A stretch of DNA of 9,221 nucleotides from Syntrophomonadaceae bacterium (lineage in GTDB: Bacteria; Bacillota; Syntrophomonadia; Syntrophomonadales; Syntrophothermaceae). A model generated the notes under the pieces. It worked only from the letters and a program-made list of their open reading frames with translations, did no database searches and was not told the origin of the DNA. A program made the translations under genes and the position numbers. Location of the stretch: NCBI GenBank assembly GCA_029907055.1, contig JARYMO010000049.1, forward strand, positions 1 to 9,221, read 5' to 3'. Of this stretch, positions 1 through 8,085 are shown piece by piece; positions within the stretch are counted from its first letter, which is position 1; every line of letters starts with the position of its first letter.

Positions 1-311
1 CGCTCGCGCAGCGGGGGCGAAAAGAAAGAGGATGACAGCTCATCCTTCCGTTGCTGCAGTATGTAGCCCAGGGCCCGCGCGGGGTCGGCCAGGCGCACCA
101 GCAGGCGCACCGCCCGCAAAGACTCCACCCGCGCCGCCAGCTCCTGCTGCAGGCGCTCGATGTCGGCGCGCCGCACCGGCTGCGCCAGCTCCAGGTGGAT
201 GTCCCAGGCCCCGGCCTGCGGGTCCACCACCACGCGCTCCACGCGCGCCCCCCGCCATTCCTCGCCCGCCGCGATGCCCAACCTGTCCCGCAACAGGCTC
301 ACCCAGTCCAT
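1..311 (-). CDS. polC: DNA polymerase III PolC-type alpha subunit, N-terminal fragment (cut by window edge)
   Basis: The frame starts at ATG (311-309) and stays open to the window edge, giving 103 codons of N-terminus only. The peptide begins MDWVSLLRDRLGI and contains VERVVVDPQAGAWDIHLEL (about residues 24-42), then an LQQEL segment and VRLLVRLADP. This pattern of a beta strand followed by W-x-I-H-L-x-L resembles the N-terminal domain of Gram-positive PolC, which precedes the OB-fold, exonuclease and polymerase domains; none of those lie in the window. PolC is the replicative DNA polymerase of Bacillota. A GGGGAGG ribosome-binding site lies 7-8 bases upstream. Position supports the call, since polC directly follows proS in many Bacillota; here mgtC and a repeat cluster are interposed. 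The assignment rests on a weakly conserved domain plus gene order, so a different protein is possible but less likely. Confidence 0.75.
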   Translation of the reverse strand, partial: MDWVSLLRDRLGIAAGEEWRGARVERVVVDPQAGAWDIHLELAQPVRRADIERLQQELAARVESLRAVRLLVRLADPARALGYILQQRKDELSSSFFSPPLRE

Positions 312-333
312 CCCGTCGTTCCTCCCCGCCCCC

Positions 334-433
334 GAAACAAGGGGACGCTCTTTTCGTTTCACCCCCTGAAACAAGGGGACGCTCTTTCCGTTTCACCGCT
401 CCCGGCGAAACAAGGGGACGCTCTTCTTGTTTC
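334..433 (+). repeat. Repeat cluster A: three 27-bp units, plus orientation
   Basis: Three direct copies lie at 334-360, 368-394 and 407-433, separated by 7 and 12 bases. Each starts GAAACAAGGGGACGCTC and ends in GTTTC followed by A. They differ only at unit positions 20-22 (TTC, TCC and CTT). The terminal GAAAC/GTTTC inverted repeat allows a hairpin; the third copy pairs best (GAAACAAG with CTTGTTTC). The cluster fills most of the 130-base gap between mgtC and polC. It ends 8 bases from the mgtC stop and begins 22 bases upstream of the polC start, just outside its ribosome-binding site. The function is unknown. Confidence 0.95.
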
Positions 434-441
434 AGGGCCGC

Positions 442-1110
442 TCAGTTCAGCCGCTCCACGCTGCGGGTACCCGGCACCTTGGCCAGCTGCTCGCGCACCA
501 TGGCCGGGGACACCGAGGGCGGCAACTGCAGCAGCAGCTCCACTTCCAGCGCCCCTTCCTCGCCCTCCAGGCGCGAGAGCTGGATGTTCTTGATGAGCAC
601 GTTCATTTCGCCCAGCGCCGAGCCCACCTTGCCCACCTGGCCGGGGCGGTCGTCCACCACCATCACGAACCCCTTGTACTCGCGCAGGCCGGTGAACTTC
701 TCCTCGAAGCGGGCGAAGTAGATGAGCACCACCAGGATGAGGGCGGTGGTCAGCACCGCCGGGCCGTAGAGCCCGGCCCCCACCGCCAGGCCGATGCAGG
801 CCACCACCCACAGGCCGGCAGCGGTGGTCAGCCCGCGGATGGTCGCCCCCTCGCGCATGATGGTGCCGGCCCCCAGGAAGCCGATGCCGCTCACCACCTG
901 GGCGGCGATGCGCCCGGGGTCGGCGGTCACGTAGTTGTGGTACTGGACGTACATGTCCAAGGACACGATCATGGCCAGCGCCGAGCCCACCGACACCAGC
1001 GTGTAGGTGCGCAGGCCCGCCGGCCGGTTGAGGCTCTCCCTCTCCAGCCCGATGAGCGCGCCCAGCACGCAGGCCAGGCTCAACCGCACCACGATTTCCC
1101 ATTCCGACAC
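442..1110 (-). CDS. MgtC/SapB family membrane protein with C-terminal ACT-like domain
   Basis: This is a 222-residue MgtC/SapB family protein. The N-terminal part (about 5-135) is hydrophobic with several membrane segments and carries family hallmarks: LGALIGLERE (16-25), RPAGLRTYTLVSVGSAL (29-45) and IAAQVVSGIGFLGAGTI (68-84), then RGLTTAAGLWVVACIGLAVGAG. The cytosolic tail (about 148-222) contains DRPGQVGKVGSAL, typical of ACT regulatory domains. Family members are linked to magnesium limitation, intracellular survival and P-type ATPase control, but no transport activity is established, so no symbol is given. I chose GTG at 1110-1108 because GGGGTGA (1122-1116) sits 5 bases upstream and the resulting start MSEWEIVVRL fits the family. 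GTG at 1119 would add three residues but has a poor ribosome-binding site. The gene interrupts the usual proS-polC adjacency and is flanked on both sides by repeat clusters in inverted orientation. Confidence 0.93.
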   Translation of the reverse strand: MSEWEIVVRLSLACVLGALIGLERESLNRPAGLRTYTLVSVGSALAMIVSLDMYVQYHNYVTADPGRIAAQVVSGIGFLGAGTIMREGATIRGLTTAAGLWVVACIGLAVGAGLYGPAVLTTALILVVLIYFARFEEKFTGLREYKGFVMVVDDRPGQVGKVGSALGEMNVLIKNIQLSRLEGEEGALEVELLLQLPPSVSPAMVREQLAKVPGTRSVERLN

Positions 1111-1115
1111 GTCTT

Positions 1116-1122
1116 TCACCCC
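1116..1122 (-). promoter_or_regulatory. Ribosome-binding site deciding the mgtC start
   Basis: Read on the minus strand this is GGGGTGA, 5 bases before GTG 1110-1108. It overlaps the alternative GTG at 1119, which itself has no purine-rich stretch at proper spacing. This favours the shorter 222-residue product. Confidence 0.55.
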
Positions 1123-1166
1123 GTTCGCGCCCGCCGCCGGGCGCGCCTTGCTCGTCCCCGGCCCGT

Positions 1167-1267
1167 GAAACAGGAAGAGCCTCCCCTGGTCTCCCTCCCC
1201 ATGACGGTGAAACGAAAAGAGCGTCCCCTTGTTTCAGGGGGTGAAACGAAAAGAGCGTCCCCTTGTT

Positions 1268-1269
<2 letters not shown>
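1167..1269 (-). repeat. Repeat cluster B: three 27-bp units, minus orientation, one decayed
   Basis: Copies lie at 1167-1193, 1209-1235 and 1243-1269. The last two are identical to each other and to the reverse complement of the unit at 334-360. The first is a decayed copy with four differences from the closest form (unit read on the plus strand: GAAACAGGAAGAGCC, then TCCCCTGGTCTC). The 7-base spacer between the two intact copies (agggggt) is the exact reverse complement of the first spacer in cluster A. The cluster spans most of the mgtC-proS gap. Its outermost copy overlaps the proS stop codon. Confidence 0.95.
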
Positions 1270-2983
<1,714 letters not shown>

Positions 2984-2992
2984 CCCGTCCTG

Positions 2993-3000
2993 CACCTCCT
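2993..3000 (-). promoter_or_regulatory. Strong ribosome-binding site of proS
   Basis: The minus strand reads AGGAGGTG here, nine bases before GTG 2983-2981. This near-perfect Shine-Dalgarno sequence decides the start and argues against the upstream in-frame ATG at 3004 and a TTG at 3022 that lies inside a repeat unit. Confidence 0.8.
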
Positions 3001-3015
3001 CCATCTCCCCCCGCC

Positions 3016-3136
3016 GAAACAAGGGGACGCTCTTCTTGTTTCACCCTCCCCTTGAAACAAGGGGACGCTCTTTTCGTTTCAGGCCGGCGCAACGGCAGCC
3101 GCCCCCGCCGAAACGAGGGGACGCGCTTCCCGTTTC
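3016..3136 (+). repeat. Repeat cluster C: three 27-bp units, plus orientation
   Basis: Copies lie at 3016-3042, 3054-3080 and 3110-3136. The first ends TTCTTGTTTC and can form an 11-bp stem with two G-U pairs and an ACGCT loop. The second is identical to the unit at 334-360. The third is divergent: it begins GAAACGAGGGG, has CGCGC in the centre and ends CCCGTTTC. There the A-to-G change at position 6 is matched by C at position 22, so GAAACG pairs with CGTTTC. The cluster lies in the 253-base gap between ispG and proS, and its proS-side edge is 15 bases upstream of the proS ribosome-binding site. Confidence 0.95.
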
Positions 3137-3146
3137 ATCCCTGAAC

Positions 3147-3162
3147 CCGGGGGAGCCCCCGG
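3147..3162 (-). terminator. GC-rich hairpin downstream of ispG, possible weak terminator
   Basis: CCGGGGG (3147-3153) and CCCCCGG (3156-3162) form a perfect inverted repeat that folds with about a 4-base loop, 74 bases past the ispG stop. No T-run follows on the minus strand, so intrinsic termination is doubtful. A second small GC stem, GGCCC/GGGCC, lies at 3215-3227. In a genome this GC-rich, such stems may be chance. Confidence 0.25.
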
Positions 3163-3236
3163 CCCGCTTGACCCCGCCACCCGCAGCCGCCCTGCCGGCC
3201 TTGCTTCGCCCCCCGGCCCTCCGGGCCCGGCGCCGC

Positions 3237-4358
3237 TCAGGAGGTCATTTCCTCGATCTCCTGCATCAGCGCGTCCACTAACCTGCTTTCTTCGACTCTG
3301 CCCACGATCTCTCCTTTTTTGAACAGCAGGCCGAAGCCGCGCCCGCCGGCAATGCCCACGTCGGCCTCCCGCGCCTCCCCCGGCCCGTTGACCACGCAGC
3401 CCATCACCGCCACCTTCAGCGGCACCGCCAGGCCGCGCAGGCGGCGGTCCACCTCCTCGGCGATGGGGATGAGGTCGATCTCGGTGCGCCCGCAGGTGGG
3501 GCAGGAGATGAGCTCCGGGCCGCGCTGGCGCAGCCCCAGTCCCGCCAGCACCTGGTAGGCGGCCCACACCTCTTCCTCCGGGTCGGCGGTGAGGGAGACC
3601 CTGATGGTGTCCCCGATGCCCTCCTCCAGCAGGATGCCGATGCCCAGCGCGGACTTGATGAGCCCCCGCTCGCGGGTGCCGGCCTCCGTCACCCCCAGGT
3701 GCAGGGGGTAATCGCAGCGCGCAGCCATCATGCGGTAGGCGGCCAGGGTGACGGGAATGGAGGAGGCCTTCAGCGAGACCTTGATGTCCCGGAAATCCAT
3801 GTCCTCCAGGATGGCCACGTGCTCCAGCGCGCTCTCCACCATGGCCTCCGCGCAAGGCCCGCCGTAGCGCTCCAGCAGCGCCTTGTCCAGCGAGCCGGCG
3901 TTCACGCCCACGCGGATGGGCACCCCGCGGTCACGCGCCGCCGCCACCACCTCGCGCACCTTGTCGCGCCCCCCGATGTTCCCGGGGTTCAGGCGCAGGC
4001 CATCGGCCCCCGCCGCCAGGCTGGCCAGGGCCAGCCGGTGGTCGAAGTGGATGTCCGCCACCAGCGGGATGCCGATGCGCGGCCGGATGGCGGCAATAGC
4101 CGCCGCCGCTTCCATGTCCACCACCGCCACCCGCACCACCTCGCAGCCGGCCTGCTGCAGGCGCCCGATCTGGGCCACCGTGGCCTCCACGTCGCGGGTA
4201 TCGGTGCTGCACATGGACTGCACCACCACCGGGTGCTCGCCGCCGATGGGCACCCCGCCCAGGTTCACCACCCGCCGGCGCAGGCGGGGCCTCACCACGC
4301 CGCCCGCCCCGCTTCCCGGGCCGGCCGCCGGCCGTCGCTCGCTCGCCGCGCCATGCAT
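3237..4358 (-). CDS. ispG: 4-hydroxy-3-methylbut-2-enyl diphosphate synthase (flavodoxin type), IspG/GcpE
   Basis: This 373-residue iron-sulfur enzyme of the MEP pathway reduces the cyclic intermediate MEcPP to HMBPP, the penultimate step to isoprenoid precursors. The N-terminal TIM-barrel half includes VVVQSMCSTDTRD (44-56), ADIHFDHRLAL (101-111), LRLNPGNIG (121-129) and RVGVNAGSLDK (149-159). The C-terminal ferredoxin-like half carries the 4Fe-4S ligands in CPTCGRTEID (C286, C289) and MGCVVNGPGEA (C321), with the conserved glutamate E328. The spacing equals that of the E. coli enzyme, offset by 16. The start is ATG 4358-4356, with GAGGG four bases upstream. Residues 1-26 are a Gly/Ala/Arg-rich extension beyond the usual start, so a later start cannot be excluded. 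The gene follows rseP after 71 bases without any repeat, consistent with co-transcription with rseP and dxr. Confidence 0.97.
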   Translation of the reverse strand: MHGAASERRPAAGPGSGAGGVVRPRLRRRVVNLGGVPIGGEHPVVVQSMCSTDTRDVEATVAQIGRLQQAGCEVVRVAVVDMEAAAAIAAIRPRIGIPLVADIHFDHRLALASLAAGADGLRLNPGNIGGRDKVREVVAAARDRGVPIRVGVNAGSLDKALLERYGGPCAEAMVESALEHVAILEDMDFRDIKVSLKASSIPVTLAAYRMMAARCDYPLHLGVTEAGTRERGLIKSALGIGILLEEGIGDTIRVSLTADPEEEVWAAYQVLAGLGLRQRGPELISCPTCGRTEIDLIPIAEEVDRRLRGLAVPLKVAVMGCVVNGPGEAREADVGIAGGRGFGLLFKKGEIVGRVEESRLVDALMQEIEEMTS

Positions 4359-4429
4359 GAATCCCTCAATGTCCTACCTCCCCGCGCCCTGCGCCGCTCC
4401 CCGCGGCCCTGGTCGCCGCCCCACGCACC

Positions 4430-5461
4430 CTATGGGTCGATGATACGCAGGATGTCGTTGTAGGTGATGAGCGCGATGAGCGCCATCAGGAACACGAAGC
4501 CCAGGAAATGAATGAACCCCTCCCGCTCCGGCTCCATGGGCCGCCCGCGCACCGCCTCCACCAGCGCGAACACGATGCGGCTGCCGTCCAGGGCCGGGAT
4601 GGGCAGCAGGTTGAGAATGCCCAGGTTGATGGAGAGCAGGGCGGCGAAGTTGAGCAGGTACACCCAACCGCCGGCCGCCGCGTCGCCGATCATGCGCGTG
4701 ATGCCCACCGGGCCGGCCACGTCGGAGGGCGAAGCCGCCCCGCTGAACAGGTGGCCCAGCCCCAGCAGCAGCACCCAGGTAATCTGGAAGGTCTGCAGGA
4801 AGCCCTGCCTGAGCCCCTCCCACACCCCCACCTTGCGGAAGGTGAGCGCCTGGCGCACCCCCACCAGCGGCGGCTGGTCAGTCCCCGCTGCCTCCGGCAC
4901 CACCGTCACCTGCAACACCCGGCCCTCGCGCTCGATGGTGAGCGGCAGCGGCTGCCCGGCCTGGGAGGCACGGACCTTCTTGACGAAGTCCTCCCAGTCC
5001 CGCACCGGCTGCCCGGCCACCGCCACGATGCGGTCGCCCTCGCGGATGCCCGCCTCGTAGGCCGGCTTGCCCACCACCGCTTCGCCCACCACCGTGTCCT
5101 CCACCGGGGTGGGAATGCCCACCAGGGTGAAGGTGGTGACGAAGATGACCGCCGCCAGGGCGATGTTCATCAGCGGCCCGGCTGCCGACACCCGCACCTT
5201 GGCCCCCGGGCTCTTGGCCGCGAACCCGCGCGGGTTGTCGCGGTCCTCCCCGCCCTCGCCGGTCATGCGCACGAAGCCCCCCAGGGGCAGGATGCGCACC
5301 GAGTACAGCGTCTCCCCGCGCCGCACCCCGAACAGGCGTGGCCCGAAGCCCAGGGCGAACTCCTGCACCTCGATGTCCTCGCGCCGCGCCATCACGAAAT
5401 GGCCCACTTCGTGGGCCAGGATGATGATGGCGATGACGACCAGCGCTGTCACTATGGTCAT
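4430..5461 (-). CDS. rseP: RseP/RasP-type site-2 intramembrane zinc metalloprotease
   Basis: This 343-residue membrane protease of the M50 family (RseP in E. coli, RasP in Bacillus) cleaves transmembrane segments such as those of anti-sigma factors and signal-peptide remnants. The first membrane segment carries the zinc motif HEVGH (17-21). YSVRILPLGGFVRMTGE (53-69) follows, then RVSAAGPLMNIALA (90-103), one PDZ domain about 115-190 (GKPAYEAGIREGDRIVAVAG), VAGPVGI (248-254) and the third catalytic motif LNLLPIPALDG (283-293) with the aspartate zinc ligand. A final hydrophobic helix lies near 315-334. The start is ATG 5461-5459, with AGGAG six bases upstream; an in-frame upstream ATG at 5509 adds a non-hydrophobic tail and is less likely. 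The place between dxr and ispG is the usual Bacillota order. Confidence 0.97.
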   Translation of the reverse strand: MTIVTALVVIAIIILAHEVGHFVMARREDIEVQEFALGFGPRLFGVRRGETLYSVRILPLGGFVRMTGEGGEDRDNPRGFAAKSPGAKVRVSAAGPLMNIALAAVIFVTTFTLVGIPTPVEDTVVGEAVVGKPAYEAGIREGDRIVAVAGQPVRDWEDFVKKVRASQAGQPLPLTIEREGRVLQVTVVPEAAGTDQPPLVGVRQALTFRKVGVWEGLRQGFLQTFQITWVLLLGLGHLFSGAASPSDVAGPVGITRMIGDAAAGGWVYLLNFAALLSINLGILNLLPIPALDGSRIVFALVEAVRGRPMEPEREGFIHFLGFVFLMALIALITYNDILRIIDP

Positions 5462-5593
5462 GTGTTCTCCTTCCCCTTCACGGTCCCCGACTCCCCGGGA
5501 AACCTGCACGGCCGGCCCGCACCCCTGCCGCCGGCGGCTGCTCCAGTTGGCGGCGGCTGCCCACCGGCCGCGCCGCCCGCCATCCCTCGGCCG

Positions 5594-6739
5594 CTACTTC
5601 GCCCCCAGGGAGCGGAACAGCTCGCGGGCCTCGGCGTCCGCGGCCCGCACCTGGGCCAGATCGGGATGGTCCACCACCCGGTGGCGGTCCATCACCGCCG
5701 CCACCCGCTCGGCGATGTCCGTGAAGCCCAGGCGCCCCTGCAGGAAGGCCTGCACGGCCTCCTCGTTGGCGGCGTTCATCACTGCCGGCAGCGTCCCCCC
5801 GCGCCTGCCCGCCGCGTAGGCCAGGGCCAGCGCCGGGAAGCGCTCCAGGTCGGGAGCGTAGAAATCCAGCGAGCCCAGGGCGGTCAGGTCCAGCCGCGGC
5901 GCCGGCGCCGGCCAGCGCTCGGGGTAGGAGAGGGCGTACTGGATGGGAATACGCATGTCGGGCACGCCCAGGTGCCCGATGAACGCGCCGTCCACGAACT
6001 CCACCAGCGAGTGCACGATGCTGCGCGGGTGGATAACGACGGCGATTTGGTCATATTCTACCCCAAACAGGTGATGGGCTTCAATGACCTCCAGGCCCTT
6101 GTTCATGAGGGTGGCAGAGTCGATGGTGATCTTGGGCCCCATGTTCCAGGTGGGGTGCTGCAGGGCCATCTCCGGCGTCACCCGCCGCAGCTCCTCGGGC
6201 CCCAGGTCGCGGAAGGGCCCGCCGGAGGCGGTCAGCCACAGCTGGCGCACGTACTCCTCCTCGCCCTCCAGGCACTGGAAGATCGCCGAGTGCTCGCTGT
6301 CCACCGGCAGCAGCAGCGCCTGCCGCTCCGCCGCCAGCCGCATCACCAGGTCGCCCGCCGCCACCAGGGTCTCCTTGTTGGCCAGCGCCACCCGCTTGCC
6401 CGCCTGCAGCGCGGCCAGGGTGGGCAGGATGCCCACCACCCCCGTCACCGCCACCAGCACGGTGTCCGCCGCCGGCAGCGCCGCCATCCAGGCCAGCCCC
6501 TCCTCGCCGGCCACCATTTCCATGCCCGGCAGCAGGCGCCGCAGGGCCGGGTAGGAGTGCTCGCTGCCCACCCCCACCACCTGGGGGGCGAACTCGCGCG
6601 CCAGCTCTGCCAGCCGCTCCCCCCGCCTCCCTGCCGCCAGCCCCACCACCTGGAAGCGGTCGGGGTGCTGGCGCACCACGTCCAGCGCCTGCTCCCCGAT
6701 GGAGCCGGTGCAGCCGATGATGACTACCTTCTGTCGCAT
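5594..6739 (-). CDS. dxr: 1-deoxy-D-xylulose 5-phosphate reductoisomerase
   Basis: This 381-residue cytosolic NADPH-dependent enzyme converts DXP to MEP, the first committed step of the MEP isoprenoid pathway. The Rossmann N-terminus has VVIIGCTGSIGEQALDVV (5-22); the common form is G-S-T-G-S-I-G, here with Cys at the second position. ALANKETLVAAG (118-129) follows. The metal-binding residues are D147 and E149 in LPVDSEHSAIFQCL. Substrate residues lie in TASGGPF (170-176), H195 in QHPTWNMG, and LMNKGLEVIEAHHLFG (211-226), where E217 is the third metal ligand. The C-terminal helical domain includes LPAVMNAANEEAV (317-329). The length is typical. Start ATG 6739-6737 follows GGGGGTGA. It lies 51 bases downstream of the permease gene and 132 bases upstream of rseP, with no repeats in either gap. 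Confidence 0.98.
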   Translation of the reverse strand: MRQKVVIIGCTGSIGEQALDVVRQHPDRFQVVGLAAGRRGERLAELAREFAPQVVGVGSEHSYPALRRLLPGMEMVAGEEGLAWMAALPAADTVLVAVTGVVGILPTLAALQAGKRVALANKETLVAAGDLVMRLAAERQALLLPVDSEHSAIFQCLEGEEEYVRQLWLTASGGPFRDLGPEELRRVTPEMALQHPTWNMGPKITIDSATLMNKGLEVIEAHHLFGVEYDQIAVVIHPRSIVHSLVEFVDGAFIGHLGVPDMRIPIQYALSYPERWPAPAPRLDLTALGSLDFYAPDLERFPALALAYAAGRRGGTLPAVMNAANEEAVQAFLQGRLGFTDIAERVAAVMDRHRVVDHPDLAQVRAADAEARELFRSLGAK

Positions 6740-6790
6740 GCTCTCACCCCCGTTCCCTCCGGCAGGGCGCGGCGACGCCCGGCGCCTGCC

Positions 6791-7912
6791 CTACACCCGC
6801 CGGTAGTACTGGGCGAGCCGGGCGAACACCCCCGCCCGCTGGCAGGCCATCAGCAGGATGACCGTCACCGGGCCCAGGATCAGCCCGCTGGGCCCCAGCA
6901 GTTTCAGTCCCACGTAGAGCGAAAAGAGGGTGGCCAGCGGCGGCAGCCCGATCTGGTCGCCCACCACCTTGGGCTCCAGCACCTGGCGCACCGCGGAGAT
7001 GACCCCGTACACCACCAGCAGCCCCACCGCGAAGCCGGTCTTCCCGGTGGCGAAGGAGAAGGCCGCCCAGGACAGGAACATGAGGCCCGGCCCCAGCACC
7101 GGCAGCAGGTCCAGCAGGCCGGTGAGCATGCCCAGCGAGAGGGCGTACTTCACCCCCAGCACCTTGAGGCCGATGACCGTCAGCACCGCCGTCACCGTCA
7201 CCAACAGGCTGTAGGCCTTGAGGAAACCGGTAAAGGCGGCGAACAGGTCGTTGATGACCACCCGCACCGTGCCCCGCCAGCTGGCCGGCAGCACCCCCAG
7301 GAACCAGCGGCGGATGGCCGCCCGGTCGCGGGTGATGAAGAAGGTGGCCACGGTGGCGATGAGCAGGAACACCACGAATCCCGGCAGCGCCCCCAGCAGG
7401 GCCACCATGGCGTTGGCAGTGCCCGCCAGTCCCTCCTGCACCCCGCCCAGCAGGCCCAGCAGCCCGGAGCGGATGGACTCCTGCACGTTCTCCGGCAGCC
7501 GCAGCTGCAGGTAGAAGACCTGCGCCCGGCCCAGCCAGTCCATCACCTGGTCACTGATCTGCGGCGCCTGCTCCACCAGCACCCCGTACAGCCCGGAGAG
7601 CTCCCGCACCAGGCGGGCCACCAGTGCCGTCAGCAGGAAGCCGGACAGCCCCACCACCAGCAGCAGCGTGAGCAGCACCGCCAGCGTGCGCCCGGTCTTC
7701 AGGCGGCGCTCGAACCAGTCCACCAGCGGCTCCACCGCCACCGCGAACAGCACCGCCACGATGAAGGGCGCCAGGATGCCCGGCAGCGCCCGCAGCCAGC
7801 CCCCCAGCAGCGGCAGCAGGAAGGTCACCAGCAGGTAGAACACCAGCAGGCCCACCGCGAAGATGGACCACTTGACCAACGTCTTCAGGCTGCGCTTCAG
7901 TTCCGGATCCAC
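6791..7912 (-). CDS. AI-2E family permease, YtvI-like membrane protein
   Basis: This is a 373-residue polytopic membrane protein of the AI-2E (PerM/YdiK) superfamily. Hydrophobic segments lie near 13-36, 46-62, 76-100, 170-193, a cluster about 233-300, and 325-353. Family signatures are FIVAVLFAVAVEPLVDWFERRLKTGR (start about 50; EPLVDWFERRLKTGR is 61-75), the extended central domain 105-165, GLLDLLPVLGPG (265-276) and LEPKVVGDQIGLPPLATLFS (312-331). Length and the N-terminal pattern resemble the sporulation protein YtvI (about 371 residues), but the superfamily is broad and the substrate is unknown. GTG 7912-7910 follows GGAGGTGGAGG (7924-7914). Longer in-frame readings continue through repeat cluster D and are not supported. 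The gene sits between cdsA and dxr, which are usually adjacent. The 51-base gap to dxr suggests co-transcription. Confidence 0.92.
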   Translation of the reverse strand: MDPELKRSLKTLVKWSIFAVGLLVFYLLVTFLLPLLGGWLRALPGILAPFIVAVLFAVAVEPLVDWFERRLKTGRTLAVLLTLLLVVGLSGFLLTALVARLVRELSGLYGVLVEQAPQISDQVMDWLGRAQVFYLQLRLPENVQESIRSGLLGLLGGVQEGLAGTANAMVALLGALPGFVVFLLIATVATFFITRDRAAIRRWFLGVLPASWRGTVRVVINDLFAAFTGFLKAYSLLVTVTAVLTVIGLKVLGVKYALSLGMLTGLLDLLPVLGPGLMFLSWAAFSFATGKTGFAVGLLVVYGVISAVRQVLEPKVVGDQIGLPPLATLFSLYVGLKLLGPSGLILGPVTVILLMACQRAGVFARLAQYYRRV

Positions 7913-7955
7913 GCCTCCACCTCCATTGGCCCGTGGCCCCCGCCGGGCCGGCGCT

Positions 7956-8084
7956 GAAACAAGAAGAACGTCCCCTTGTTTCAGGTTTCGTGGGAAAGGG
8001 GTGAAACGAAAAGAGCGTCCCCTCGTTTCAGGGGGGTGAAACAAGAAGAGCGTCCCCTTGTTCCAGAGGAGCGTCCCCTTGTTT
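7956..8084 (-). repeat. Repeat cluster D: three full units and one truncated, minus orientation
   Basis: Full copies lie at 7956-7982, 8003-8029 and 8038-8064. A truncated copy at about 8067-8084 lacks the GAAACAA end. The first has ACG followed by TCCCC (centre AACGTCCCC rather than AGCGTCCCC). The second has matched ends GAAACGA and TCGTTTC. The third ends GTTCC, a change shared only with the unit at 9126-9152. The cluster fills the gap between cdsA and the permease gene. The truncated copy ends one base before the cdsA TAG stop (8088-8086), and the opposite edge is 44 bases upstream of the permease start. Confidence 0.95.
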
Positions 8085-8085
8085 A

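Noticed and set aside
334..433. CRISPR array, because units are 27 bp, directly repeated and contain GAAAC ends
   Set aside because: Spacers are only 5-16 bases, partly identical between clusters and GC-rich; clusters have 2-4 copies dispersed in both orientations, and no cas gene is present.
5462..5593. Possible regulatory stem-loops in the dxr-rseP gap
   Set aside because: Only short GC stems expected by chance at this composition; no riboswitch-like conserved pattern seen.
4508..7957. Plus-strand open frame of 1149 codons opposite rseP, dxr and the permease
   Set aside because: The product is a His/Gln/Arg/Pro-rich composition shadow. Stops are rare antisense to GC-rich codons, and the minus strand carries three well-conserved genes across the same span.
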